DNA from: Silene conica | Lineage: Eukaryota > Streptophyta > Magnoliopsida > Caryophyllales > Caryophyllaceae | Reading direction: 5' to 3' | Length of the DNA stretch: 64,000 nt | Assembly (NCBI GenBank): GCA_029255685.2 | Contig: CM055319.2 | Coordinates: 36,776,530-36,840,529, forward strand | In this document: positions 11,701 to 24,228 of the stretch, in pieces | How positions within the stretch are numbered: the first letter of the stretch is position 1 | Layout of the letters: each line of letters begins with the position of its first letter | Position numbers and translations under genes: made by a program | Notes under the pieces: generated by a model | The model's database searches: none | The model's input: the letters and a program-made list of their open reading frames with translations, nothing else | Told to the model about the DNA's origin: nothing

Positions 11701-14700
11701 TCGGATAACCGTGTAAAAGTGATTTATAGTTGTTTATAGGGTCTAGAATCGAATAAGATATCTCATGATCGATTTCGGACACGTGATAGAAAAACACGCT
11801 GAAAAATAACAATGCCCGCTCCGACCACCCGAAACAGATTGAATTGAAGGATATAAAATAGTAAAAAATAAACGGTTTTTAGGCCTCTGAACTCCTGAAA
11901 CAAAAATTACCGAAAATCGCACCGATGAGATAAAGCGGACACAAAAATTTGCAAAAACATCAGAAGACATTTGACGTTACCGGTATGCTATAAACCAATT
12001 TCGGCCGAAAATCGGATAACTGTGTAAAAGTGATTTATAATTGTTTATAGGATCTAGAATCGGATAAGATATCTCATGATGCAATTTCGGACATGTGGTA
12101 GAAAAACAGGCTGAAAAATTACAATGGCCGCTCCGACCACCCAAAACAGCTCGAAGTGAAGGATATATTATACACATTTTTTAGGCCTCTGAACTCCTAA
12201 AAGAAAAATTACTGAAAATCGTAAGGATGGTTAATCGAGCCAGATAAAGCTGGCACAAAAATTGTCAAAAACATCAGAAGACATTTGACGTTACTGGTAT
12301 GATATAAACCAGTTTCGGTCGAAAATCGGATAACCGTGTAAAAGTGATTTATAATTATTTATAGGGTCTAGAATCGAAAAAGATACCTCATGATACGATT
12401 TCGGACACGTGGTAAAAAACAGGCTGAAAATAAAAAATGGTACCTCCGACCACCTGAAACGGCTCGAATTGAAGGGTATATAATACACATTTTTAAGGCC
12501 CGTTGAGCTCCCGAAACGAAAATTGTCGAAAATTGCAAGAATGATTAATCAAGTTAGATAAAGCGGGCATAAAAATTGGCAAATACATCTGAAGACATTT
12601 GACGTTACCGGTAAGCAATAAACCAATTTCGGCCGAAAATCGGATAACTGTGTAAATATCATTTAAAGTTATTTATAGGGTCTAGAATCGAAAAAGATAC
12701 CTCATGATACAATTTCGGACACGTGGTAAAAAACAGGCTGAAAATAAAAATGGTCGTTCCGACAACTGAAACGCTCGAATTTAAGGGTATATAATACATG
12801 TTTTTTAGGCCTTTGAGCTCCCGAAACGAAAATTATCGAAAATTCAGAAATGGTAAGTCAGGTCAGATAAAGCGGGCACAAAAATTTGCAAAAACATCAG
12901 AAGACATTTGACGTTACCGGTATGATATAATCCAATTTCGGCCGAAAATCGGATAACCGTGTAAAAGTGATTTATAGTTGTTTATAGGGTCTAGAATCGA
13001 ATAAGATATCTCATGATCGATTTCGGACACGTGATAGAAAAACACGCTGAAAAATAACAATGCCCGCTCCGACCACCCGAAACAGATTGAATTGAAGGAT
13101 ATAAAATAGTAAAAAATAAACGGTTTTTAGGCCTCTGAACTCCTGAAACAAAAATTACCGAAAATCGCACCGATGAGATAAAGCGGACACAAAAATTTGC
13201 AAAAACATCAGAAGACATTTGACGTTACCGGTATGCTATAAACCAATTTCGGCCGAAAATCGGATAACTGTGTAAAAGTGATTTATAATTGTTTATAGGA
13301 TCTAGAATCGGATAAGATATCTCATGATGCAATTTCGGACATGTGGTAGAAAAACAGGCTGAAAAATTACAATGGCCGCTCCGACCACCCAAAACAGCTC
13401 GAAGTGAAGGATATATTATACACATTTTTTAGGCCTCTGAACTCCTAAAAGAAAAATTACTGAAAATCGTAAGGATGGTTAATCGAGCCAGATAAAGCTG
13501 GCACAAAAATTGTCAAAAACATCAGAAGACATTTGACGTTACTGGTATGATATAAACCAGTTTCGGTCGAAAATCGGATAACCGTGTAAAAGTGATTTAT
13601 AATTATTTATAGGGTCTCGAATCGAAAAAGATACCTCATGATACGATTTCGGACACGTGGTAAAAAACAGGCTGAAAATAAAAAATGGTACCTCCGACCA
13701 CCTGAAACGGCTCGAATTGAAGGGTATATAATACACATTTTTAAGGCCCGTTGAGCTCCCGAAACGAAAATTGTCGAAAATTGCAAGAATGATTAATCAA
13801 GTTAGATAAAGCGGGCATAAAAATTGGCAAATACATCTGAAGACATTTGACGTTACCGGTAAGCAATAAACCAATTTCGGCCGAAAATCGGATAACTGTG
13901 TAAATATCATTTAAAGTTATTTATAGGGTCTAGAATCGAAAAAGATACCTCATGATACAATTTCGGACACGTGGTAAAAAACAGGCTGAAAATAAAAATG
14001 GTCGTTCCGACAACTGAAACGCTCGAATTTAAGGGTATATAATACATGTTTTTTAGGCCTTTGAGCTCCCGAAACGAAAATTATCGAAAATTCAGAAATG
14101 GTAAGTCAGGTCAGATAAAGCGGGCACAAAAATTTGCAAAAACATCAGAAGACATTTGACGTTACCGGTATGATATAATCCAATTTCGGCCGAAAATCGG
14201 ATAACCGTGTAAAAGTGATTTATAGTTGTTTATAGGGTCTAGAATCGAATAAGATATCTCATGATCGATTTCGGACACGTGATAGAAAAACACGCTGAAA
14301 AATAACAATGCCCGCTCCGACCACCCGAAACAGATTGAATTGAAGGATATAAAATAGTAAAAAATAAACGGTTTTTAGGCCTCTGAACTCCTGAAACAAA
14401 AATTACCGAAAATCGCACCGATGAGATAAAGCGGACACAAAAATTTGCAAAAACATCAGAAGACATTTGACGTTACCGGTATGCTATAAACCAATTTCGG
14501 CCGAAAATCGGATAACTGTGTAAAAGTGATTTATAATTGTTTATAGGATCTAGAATCGGATAAGATATCTCATGATGCAATTTCGGACATGTGGTAGAAA
14601 AACAGGCTGAAAAATTACAATGGCCGCTCCGACCACCCAAAACAGCTCGAAGTGAAGGATATATTATACACATTTTTTAGGCCTCTGAACTCCTAAAAGA

Positions 14701-17340
14701 AAAATTACTGAAAATCGTAAGGATGGTTAATCGAGCCAGATAAAGCTGGCACAAAAATTGTCAAAAACATCAGAAGACATTTGACGTTACTGGTATGATA
14801 TAAACCAGTTTCGGTCGAAAATCGGATAACCGTGTAAAAGTGATTTATAATTATTTATAGGGTCTAGAATCGAAAAAGATAACTCATGATACGATTTCGG
14901 ACACGTGGTAAAAAACAGGCTGAAAATAAAAAATGGTACCTCCGACCACCTGAAACGGCTCGAATTGAAGGGTATATAATACACATTTTTAAGGCCCGTT
15001 GAGCTCCCGAAACAAAAATTGTCGAAAATTGCAAGAATGATTAATCAAGTTAGATAAAGCGGGCATAAAAATTGGCAAATACATCTGAAGACATTTGACG
15101 TTACCGGTAAGCAATAAACCAATTTCGGCCGAAAATCGGATAACTGTGTAAATATCATTTAAAGTTATTTATAGGGTCTAGAATCGAAAAAGATACCTCA
15201 TGATACAATTTCGGACACGTGGTAAAAAACAGGCTGGAAATAAAAATGGTCGTTCCGACAACTGAAACGCTCGAATTTAAGGGTATATAATACATGTTTT
15301 TTAGGCCTTTCAGCTCCCGAAACGAAAATTATCGAAAATTCAGAAATGGTAAGTCAAGTCAGATAAAGCGGGCACAAAAATTTACAAAAACATCAGAAGA
15401 CATTTGACGTTACCGGTATGATATAATCCAATTTCGGCCGAAAATCGGATAACCGTGTAAAAGTGATTTATAGTTGTTTATAGGGTCTAGAATCGAATAA
15501 GATATCTCATGATCGATTTCGGACACGTGATAGAAAAACACGCTGAAAAATAACAATGCCCGCTCCGACCACCCGAAACAAATTGAATTGAAGGATATAA
15601 AATAGTAAAAAATAAACGGTTTTTAGGCCTCTGAACTCTTGAAACAAAAATTACCGAAAATCGCACCGATGAGATAAAGCGGACACAAAAATTTGCAAAA
15701 ACATCAGAAGACATTTGACGTTACCGGTATGCTATAAACCAATTTCGGCCGAAAATCGGATAACTGTGTAAAAGTGATTTATAATTGTTTATAGGATCTA
15801 GAATCGGATAAGATATCTCATGATGCAATTTCGGACATGTGGTAGAAAAACAGGCTGAAAAATTACAATGGCCGCTCCGACCACCCAAAACAGCTCGAAG
15901 TGAAGGATATATTATACACATTTTTTAGGCCTCTGAACTCCTAAAAGAAAAATTACTGAAAATCGTAAGGATGGTTAATCGAGCCAGATAAAGCTGGCAC
16001 AAAAATTGTCAAAAACATCAGAAGACATTTGACGTTACTGGTATGATATAAACCAGTTTCGGTCGAAAATCGGATAACCGTGTAAAAGTGATTTATAATT
16101 ATTTATAGGGTCTAGAATCGAAAAAGATAACTCATGATACGATTTCGGACACGTGGTAAAAAACAGGCTGAAAATAAAAAATGGTACCTCCGACCACCTG
16201 AAACGGCTCGAATTGAAGGGTATATAATACACATTTTTAAGGCCCGTTGAGCTCCCGAAACAAAAATTGTCGAAAATTGCAAGAATGATTAATCAAGTTA
16301 GATAAAGCGGGCATAAAAATTGGCAAATACATCTGAAGACATTTGACGTTACCGGTAAGCAATAAACCAATTTCGGCCGAAAATCGGATAACTGTGTAAA
16401 TATCATTTAAAGTTATTTATAGGGTCTAGAATCGAAAAAGATACCTCATGATACAATTTCGGACACGTGGTAAAAAACAGGCTGGAAATAAAAATGGTCG
16501 TTCCGACAACTGAAACGCTCGAATTTAAGGGTATATAATACATGTTTTTTAGGCCTTTCAGCTCCCGAAACGAAAATTATCGAAAATTCAGAAATGGTAA
16601 GTCAAGTCAGATAAAGCGGGCACAAAAATTTACAAAAACATCAGAAGACATTTGACGTTACCGGTATGATATAATCCAATTTCGGCCGAAAATCGGATAA
16701 CCGTGTAAAAGTGATTTATAGTTGTTTATAGGGTCTAGAATCGAATAAGATATCTCATGATCGATTTCGGACACGTGATAGAAAAACACGCTGAAAAATA
16801 ACAATGCCCGCTCCGACCACCCGAAACAAATTGAATTGAAGGATATAAAATAGTAAAAAATAAACGGTTTTTAGGCCTCTGAACTCTTGAAACAAAAATT
16901 ACCGAAAATCGCACCGATGAGATAAAGCGGACACAAAAATTTGCAAAAACATCAGAAGACATTTGACGTTACCGGTATGCTATAAACCAATTTCGGCCGA
17001 AAATCGGATAACTGTGTAAAAGTGATTTATAGTTGTTTATAGGATCTAGAATCGGATAAGATATCTCATGATGCAATTTCGGACATGTGGTAGAAAAACA
17101 GGCTGAAAAATTACAATGGCCGCTCCGACCACCCAAAACAGCTCGAAGTGAAGGATATATTATACACATTTTTTAGGCCTCTGAACTCCTGAAAGAAAAA
17201 TTACTGAAAATCGCAAGGATGGTTAATCGAGCCAGATAAAGCTGGCACAAAAATTGTCAAAAACATCAGAAGACATTTGACGTTACTGGTATGATATAAA
17301 CTAGTTTCGGTCGAAAATCGGATAACCGTGTAAAAGTGAT
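8751..17340 (+). repeat. 1248-bp higher-order satellite repeat, about 6.9 units
   Basis: Four monomers of 311, 314, 314 and 309 bp (measured between TCTAG sites at 9246, 9557, 9871, 10185 and 10494) form a 1248-bp unit. It recurs with almost no change at 9247, 10495, 11743, 12991, 14239, 15487 and 16735. Monomers within a unit differ clearly while whole units are near-identical, which defines higher-order repeat homogenisation by unequal exchange or conversion. The edges diverge gradually: the first unit near 8760-9240 has private differences and the array leaves register at about 17341. The unit has no coding role. Confidence 0.97.
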
Positions 17341-19264
17341 TTATAATTGTTTATAGGGTATAGAATCGAGAAATATACCTCATGATACGATTTCGGACAC
17401 GTGGTATAAAACAGGCTGAAATTAAAAATGGTCGCTCCGACCACATGAAACGGCTCGAATTGAAGGGTATATAATACACATTTTTAAGGCCTCTGAGCTC
17501 CCGAAACGAAAATTGTCGAAAATTGCAAAAATGGTTAATCAAGTCAGATAAAGCGGGCATAAAAATTTGCAAATATATCTGAAGACATTTGACGTTACCG
17601 GTAAGCAATAAACCAATTTCGGCCGAAAATCGGATAACTATGTAAAAGTGATTTATAGTTGTTTATAGGGTCTAGAATCGAAAAAGAAACCTCATGATAC
17701 GATTTCGGACACGTGGTAAAAAACAGGCTGAAAATAAAAATGGTCGCTCCGACAACTGAAACGGCTCGAATTTAAGGGTATATAATACACGTTTTTTAGG
17801 CCTCTGAGCTCCCGAAAACGAAAATTATCGAAAATTAATAAATGGTAAGTTAAGTCAGATAAAGCGGGCACAAAAATTTGCAAAAACATCGGAAGACATT
17901 TGACGTTACCGGTATGCTATAAACCAATTTCAGCCAAAAATCGGATAACTGTATAAAAGTGATTTATAGTTGTTTACAGGATCTAGAATCGAATAAGATA
18001 TCTCTTGATGCAATTTCGGACATGTGGTATAAAAACAGGCTGAAAAATAACAATGGCCGCTCCGACCACCCAAAACAGCCCGAAGTGAAGGATATATTAT
18101 ACACCTTTTTTAGGCCTCTGAACTCTTGAAACAAAAATTACTGAAAATCGCAAGGATGGTTAATCGAGCCAGATAAAGCGGGCTCAAAAATTGTCAAAAA
18201 CATCAGAAGACATTTGACGTTACTGGTATGCTATATACCAGTTTCGCTCGAAAATCGGACAACCGTGTAAAAGTGATTTATAATTGATTATAGCTCCGAC
18301 TACCTGAAACGGCTCGAATTGAAGGGTATATAATACACATTTTTAAGGCCCTTTGAGCTCCCGAAACGAAAATTGTCGAAAATTGCAAGAATGGTTAATC
18401 AAGTCAGATAAAGAGGGCATAAAAATTGGCAAATACATCTGAAGACATTTGACGTTACCGGTAAGCAATAAACCAATTTAGGCCGAAAATCAGATAACTG
18501 TGTAAATATGATTTAAAGTTGTTTATAGGGTCTAGAATCGAAAAAGATACCTCATGATACAATTTCGGACACGTGGTAAAAAACAGGCTGAAAATAAAAA
18601 TGGTCGCTCCGACAACTGAAACGGCTCGAATTTAAGGGTATATAATACATGTTTTTTAGGCCTCTGAGCTCCCGAAACGAAAATTATCGAAAATTCAGGA
18701 ATTGTAAGTCAAGTCAGATAAAGCGGGCACAAAAATATGCAAAAACATCAGAAGACATTTGGCGTTACCGGTATGATATAATCCAATTTCGGCCGAAAAT
18801 CGGATAACCGTGTAAAAGTGATTTATAGCTGTTTATAGGCTCTAGAATCAAATAAGATATCTCATGATCGATTTCGGACACGTGGTAGAAAAACACGCTG
18901 AAAAATAACAATGCCCGCTCCGACCACCCGAAACAGATCGAATTGAAGGATATAAAATACACGTTTTTTAGGCCTCTGAACTCCTGAAACAAAAATTACC
19001 GAAAATCGCATAAATGAGATAAAGCGGACACAAAAATTTGCAAAAACATCAGAAGACATTTGACGTTATCGGTATGCTATAAACCAATTTCGGCCGAAAA
19101 TCGGATAACTGTACAAAAGTGATTTATAGTTGTTTACAGGATCTAGAATCGAATAAGATATCTCATGATGAAATTTCGGACATGTGGTATAAAAACAGGC
19201 TGAAAAATAACAATGGCCGCTCCGACCACCCAAAACAGCCCGAAGTGAAGGATATATTATACAC
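17341..19264 (+). repeat. About 310-bp satellite, variant B, right flank
   Basis: About six monomers resemble those left of the homogenised core: 17351-17889 is close to 6298-6588 plus 7718-7915, and 18862-19059 is close to 6790-6987 and 8029-8226. One monomer is internally deleted near 18285-18297, jumping from GATTTATAATTGATTATAG to CTCCGACTACC. The resemblance of both flanks indicates that the core expanded inside an older variant-B array. Confidence 0.92.
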
Positions 19265-20183
19265 GTGGCCTTCAGTTCGAGCAATTTCGGGTGGTCGGAG
19301 CGGCTATTGTTATTTTTCAGCATGTTTTTCTACCACGTGGCCGAAATCACATCATGAGATATCTTATTCGATTCAAGACCCTACAAACAACTATAAATCA
19401 CTTTCACACGGTTATCCGATTTTCGGCCAAAATTGGTTTATAGCGTACCGGTAACGTCAAATGTCTTCTGATGTTTTTGCAAATTTATGTGCCCTCTTTA
19501 TCAGACTCGATTAACCATCTGTGCGATTTTCGGTAATTTTTGTTTCAGGAGTTCAGAGGCCTAAAAAACGTGTAGTATATATCCTTCAGTTCGAGCTGTT
19601 TCGGGTGGTTGGAGCGGCCATTGTTATTTTTCAGCCTGTTTTTCTACCACATGTCCAAAATTGCATCATGAGATATCTTATTCGATTCTAGACCCTATAA
19701 ACAACAATAAATCACTTTTATACGGGTATCCGATCTTCGACCAAAACTAGTTTATAGCATACCGGTAACGTCAAATGTCTTCTGATGTTTTTGAAAAATT
19801 TTGTGCCCGCTTTATCTGACTCGATTAACCATCCGTGCCATTTTCGGTAATTTTTGTTTCAGAAGTTCAGAGGCCAAAAACGTGTATTATATATCCTTCA
19901 ATTCGAGTTGTTTCGGGTGGTCGGAGCGGCCATTGTTATTTTTCAGCGTGTTTTTTACCACGTGTCCGAAATCGTGTCTTGAGGTATCTTTTTCGCTTCT
20001 AGAACCTATAAACAACCATAAATCACTTTTTCGCTTCTAGAACCTTGAGGTATCAGTTATTTTTCAGCCTGTTTTTCTACCACGTGTTCGAAATTTCATC
20101 ATGAGATATCTTATTCGATTCTAGACCCTATAAACAACTACACTTTTACACGGTTATCCGATTTTCGACCGAAACTAGTTTAT
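19265..20183 (-). repeat. Inverted segment of the 310-bp satellite
   Basis: From about 19265 the same monomer reads on the opposite strand (GGGTGGTCGGAGCGGC, TACCACGTG, CATGAGATATCTTATTCGATTC, ACCGGTAACGTCAAATG). It holds about three monomers, one internally shortened near 20030-20060 where AAATCACTTTTTCGCTTCTAGAACC is followed by a jump. It ends at the LTR start at 20184. The strand switch makes a head-to-head palindromic arrangement with the preceding array. Confidence 0.92.
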
Positions 20184-20659
20184 TGTAACATCCCAATATT
20201 TCGGGACTTGGAAATTTAATGATTTTAGGTCCAAGTTCGAGAAATAATTTATATTTTGTAATATTTAGAATTTCTCTTAAATAACTGATAAATTTATGTG
20301 AGAATATTTAAAAGGGTTTAAATAATATTTTATTTAATTGCGTAATTTACGTCTTGCAATTTAATTTCATAGTCCGAAAGTATTTATATCGTCTTAAGTT
20401 TATAGTTACCTTAAGTCGGTGTTCTTAGCTTGAACCGTCTTAAAACTTGTCTTATGGGCCTAGTTTGTTAATGGACCCATTTCCCCTCTTTTTCCTCACA
20501 AAACCCTAACCCTACCATCATCTACCTCCCTCCTTTCCTTTATTTTTCAGATTTGTGAAAATAGAAGGAAACACCATTTTTATCACTTTTCCACCTACAA
20601 CCTTCAAATGCTCATAAAACCTTCGTTTCTTATCCGATTGGGACGATTTTCACGGCCAC
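20184..20659 (+). mobile_element. Decayed LTR-type relict, first piece
   Basis: Begins TGTAACATCCCAATATTTCGG at the satellite edge, like the LTR starts at 53987 and 61827 (TGTAACATCCC). It shares with them a CTTAAG-rich stretch and an ACCCTAACCC-containing pyrimidine-rich tract. No coding. It is interrupted at 20660 by a retrotransposon and resumes at 26879 after the GCCAC duplication. Confidence 0.65.
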
Positions 20660-22211
20660 TGATGCCCGTCGTTGAGGGTACCAAAGATAAATTTATATTC
20701 CTAACTTAAACAATTAGATAGTGAAAGTCAGGGTCGAACCACAAGGAGGTGGGGAATGTTTATTGTCTTAATGTTAATGTTTAAAGGTAACAAATTTGGG
20801 GGTTGATTGGTTGATTACTATATCTAAAGAAAAGATTAAAATAAAACAAGAATTAAAAGATGAGAATAAAATATAATAAAAGAGGATGCTAGGATGTTCG
20901 GGTAATAAATAGCTAAGGTAAAATAAATCCTAAGGTCAACATGTATTGCAGTCGCGTAAGGGAGTGTAACATATCTTTTTAGGTCTATGCTACCTAATAG
21001 CTCCTTTCGGCCTATGCTATTAGTTCCTAGGTCTCATAATTATTGGGTGTCAACAATAAGGGTGATTCCTAAATCCCAGGTTACATACCTTTCAGCCTTG
21101 AGTAACCTATCCGTCTTAAGGTGTAAACCAATGTCCTTCCCGTATCTTTCAATCTTGGGTAGGTCATTACTAACATCCTACAAGTCTCCTATTGGTCTCA
21201 TTGCAGGATATTATAATTTATAAGAAAAGACGAAATAAGAAAACAGACGCGAGTGGTCGACCGACCGGCTACTCCAGTCGGCCGACCACGGCCTCGGTCG
21301 ACCGACCGACTATTCCAGTCGGCCGACCGGGGTCCTGCTACGGGTCGGGTTTTTCGGATTTTATTTACCTATGCATATTATTCCCTACATCCTAACATAT
21401 GAAAATTAGTTACTCATAACTGTTAAGACGAATATAAAATTGGGAATAAACATGGAAAACATAGTAAATAATCTAAGCATGCAAGATTCAAATAAAGCTT
21501 GGGATTCTAACTTAACAATTGTAATAAAAGCAATAAGAATGATAATGAAACTAGATCAAAGAAGAATTACCACAATTGGAATTAAGGTAGAACGGAATCA
21601 ACTTTATTGAATACTTGGGAACTATTGAAAGATTGCAAAACTAAAAATATATGATGAGATTTAAGATAGTAAAAAGATGGTGTATTCGATAGATAAAAGA
21701 TCGATAACCCTAATCACAAGATTAGTTTATATAGGGTAAAAACTAAGAGTTTCCTAAAGATTCTAATTCTACTTTATTTCCGAAAAAGACTCGCATGGGC
21801 TTCGTTCTGGTCGGCCGACCCGTTTAGCTGGTCGGTCGACCGCTTCTTGTTGGACTTCTCTTATTTCCGGCCTTTCTTGGAAATTGGGCTTCATGAAAAT
21901 CAGGCCTGGTCGGCCGACCCGTTTGGGTGGTCGGTCGACCGCTTCCTCTGGGAAGTCTTCGGTTTTCCTCTTGGTTTGACTTTTGGTACTTGATTTTGAC
22001 TCCAGTTGACTTTCCATTTATTCCTTAATTGAGCAAAAGACTTGAGGATACGAATTTGGTGCTAAATTGCTTCTTTTCCGCATAAATCTGCAAAAATGCA
22101 TAAAAATACGAAAGTACACAATTTGTGGGAAATAAAGGCTAAAACATAGTAAATGAGCGACCAAATACGTGTAAAAATAGATGTAAAACATCATAAAATA
22201 GACACGTATCA
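20660..22211 (-). repeat. 3' LTR of the Athila/Tat-like element
   Basis: 1552 bp. Plus strand runs TGATGCCCGTCGTTGAGG...GACACGTATCA. It contains four palindromic GGTCGACCGACC/AGTCGGCCGACC boxes at 21255-21328 and two more pairs at about 21809-21843 and 21906-21940. Confidence 0.95.
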
Positions 22212-24228
22212 AATTCCCCAAACCAAACCCTTGCTTGCCCTCAAGCAAGAAATAGACTCGATCTTAACTAATGGAACGATTTCAATCTCAGAGCGAAATT
22301 TACATGTAAGCCTAAACCAATGCCAAGAACAAAATGAGATAATATTCAAATCATGCAAACGAGTTATAGGGTTGTCAAACTTGAAAACATAAAGACTATA
22401 GAGACTTATACCATGGACTCTCGCGGTACGCTCGAGACACTCATGAAGCAAAGGGTGAGTATATGTAAAAGATAGAAAGAAGTAATTTTGTAGAGACACT
22501 CACCTAACTGCGACCCATGGAAACATGCCTGCAATCTAACATGAACAAGAATTCTACAACTTTGTACAACAATCTTATTAAGTGACCCAGATACATGCAA
22601 TTGAGGTAATGAAAGATATGTGAGGTAAAAGGTAAAAGTGGTTAAGATGCTTTTGGATTTGTGGGGTTAGTAGCCAAGTTAGTAAAACTGATTCCCAATA
22701 ACATATTTCACACTTTTGATATTAAGAAAGTGCTCTTTTGTAGCACAACTCTCACATTAAACATAAGAAAGGACTCCCAAATATTTTTGAATGAGGTACG
22801 GGAGTGATAACATATAAAAGAAAGGAATTTTTGGAACGAATATTTTTTTTTCTGATGATGTCAGTTGGTCGGCCGACCTGTATATGTGGTCGGTCGACTG
22901 ACTTTCGCATTTTCCGGATTTTTTTTTCGTTTTTCTTTTCTTTTTTTCTTTGAATTTTCTGTTCTTTTTCTTTTCTTGCTTTCTTTCTTTCTTTTCTCTT
23001 TTTGCTCATAATAGCAACAAACCAAGATGCCTCAAAAAATAATCCAATGACCACAAATACTAGCTTGGAAGGGTAGGCTAAGTATGAGATGTAGTTTTGG
23101 GGGAATAAAAAGGCAATTTTGGCTATGTGAAGCTTATGGGTGAATATAAGAAAAGGTATCCCAAATGCACGTACCAAGATTCACAAAACGAGATAGTAAA
23201 ACAAGTATATAGCAACTCAAGTTCATGTTTATGCATATTGATGTAACATGTTCCAAGGGGAGTACTACTCACATCCTAGACAACTGGTTTAAGAATGAAA
23301 CCAGGAATAAAGCTCTAAACCTTAGAATGTATAGTAGGTTGCCAAGGTATAAGTCAAGTCTCAAGATACGCAAGTTAACAAAAATTCGTAGATATGCAAA
23401 AGACTTTCATACTAAAACAAGTTGACAAGGCAAGATAAAGGCATAAACATGTAAGAAAGCAAAATCATCCTTGAAATACTTTCGTTCCGACTCGACCTAT
23501 ATGCTAAAATAAACGTGCATTTTTTGGAATTTTTGAATTTTTTCATTTTTTTTTGGATTTTTGTATATATAAGGAAAATAAAGAAAAGAACGATGCAAGA
23601 CAGAAATGCAATAAACGTGTGACAAAATGCAATGCATGTAACACGAAACCAATCCCCAAACCAACCCGCACAATGTCCCCATTGTGCATTAGCCTAAGTA
23701 AAGGTTTCACAAAATTAAAGAAAAGATGCAATAAAAAGAAAAACCAAGGAAAAACTGGAAAGAACTCACAGGATTATGAAGCGCATGAGAAAAACCTCCC
23801 CAAACCAGCGTAAGCTGGGAGGTTTTGGTGGCTAGCAATGCCACTCAAGTACCCAAGATGGTGCACGAATTCCGAGGAAGAAGCGAACAGGGTGTGACGG
23901 ACGGGTAGGTCGACCGACCCATATTTTAGGTCGACCGACCTTCCTGCTGACTGCAGGAATTCCAATATTACAGGGACTAGGTCGACCGACCCGTGTATCT
24001 GGTCGGTCGACCCCTCTGCGTCACAGCGGTCTTCGTTTCTTTATTGAACCTGAAAAAGCAATAGATATGCGCCCAACAAATGCGCGAGATCCCAGAACAA
24101 GTCCAAAAAGTCTTAACTACGCAAACACGAAAAAGTTGTCCTAAAAACTTAAAGAAAGCAAGCTCGAAAGTCTTAGCAAAACAAAAAAAAATGTCTTAAG
24201 AAAAACAGAAACGAGCAAAAAGAAGAAG
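22212..24228 (-). other. Non-coding interior of the Athila/Tat-like element
   Basis: Downstream (minus-strand sense) of the gag-like gene. It has no credible frame. It holds three more paired GGTCGRCCGACC boxes (about 22865-22901, 23908-23943, 23977-24012) and pyrimidine-rich tracts near 22920-23000. A hairpin lies at about 23791-23826 (CCAGC GTAA GCTGG continuing into AAAACCTC/GAGGTTTT). The minus-strand polypurine-like GGTTTGGGGAATTT lies beside the left LTR at 22212-22225. Confidence 0.75.

Noticed and set aside
8751..17340. CRISPR-like regular spacing
   Set aside because: The whole 310-bp unit repeats with no unique spacers, and the context is a plant genome; it is a satellite.
1470..20040. 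Many 60-115-codon open frames with similar peptides (for example QRPKKRVLYTLQFEPFRVV)
   Set aside because: They are the reverse strand of the 310-bp satellite, recur in every monomer, and lack start context or codon conservation independent of the DNA.
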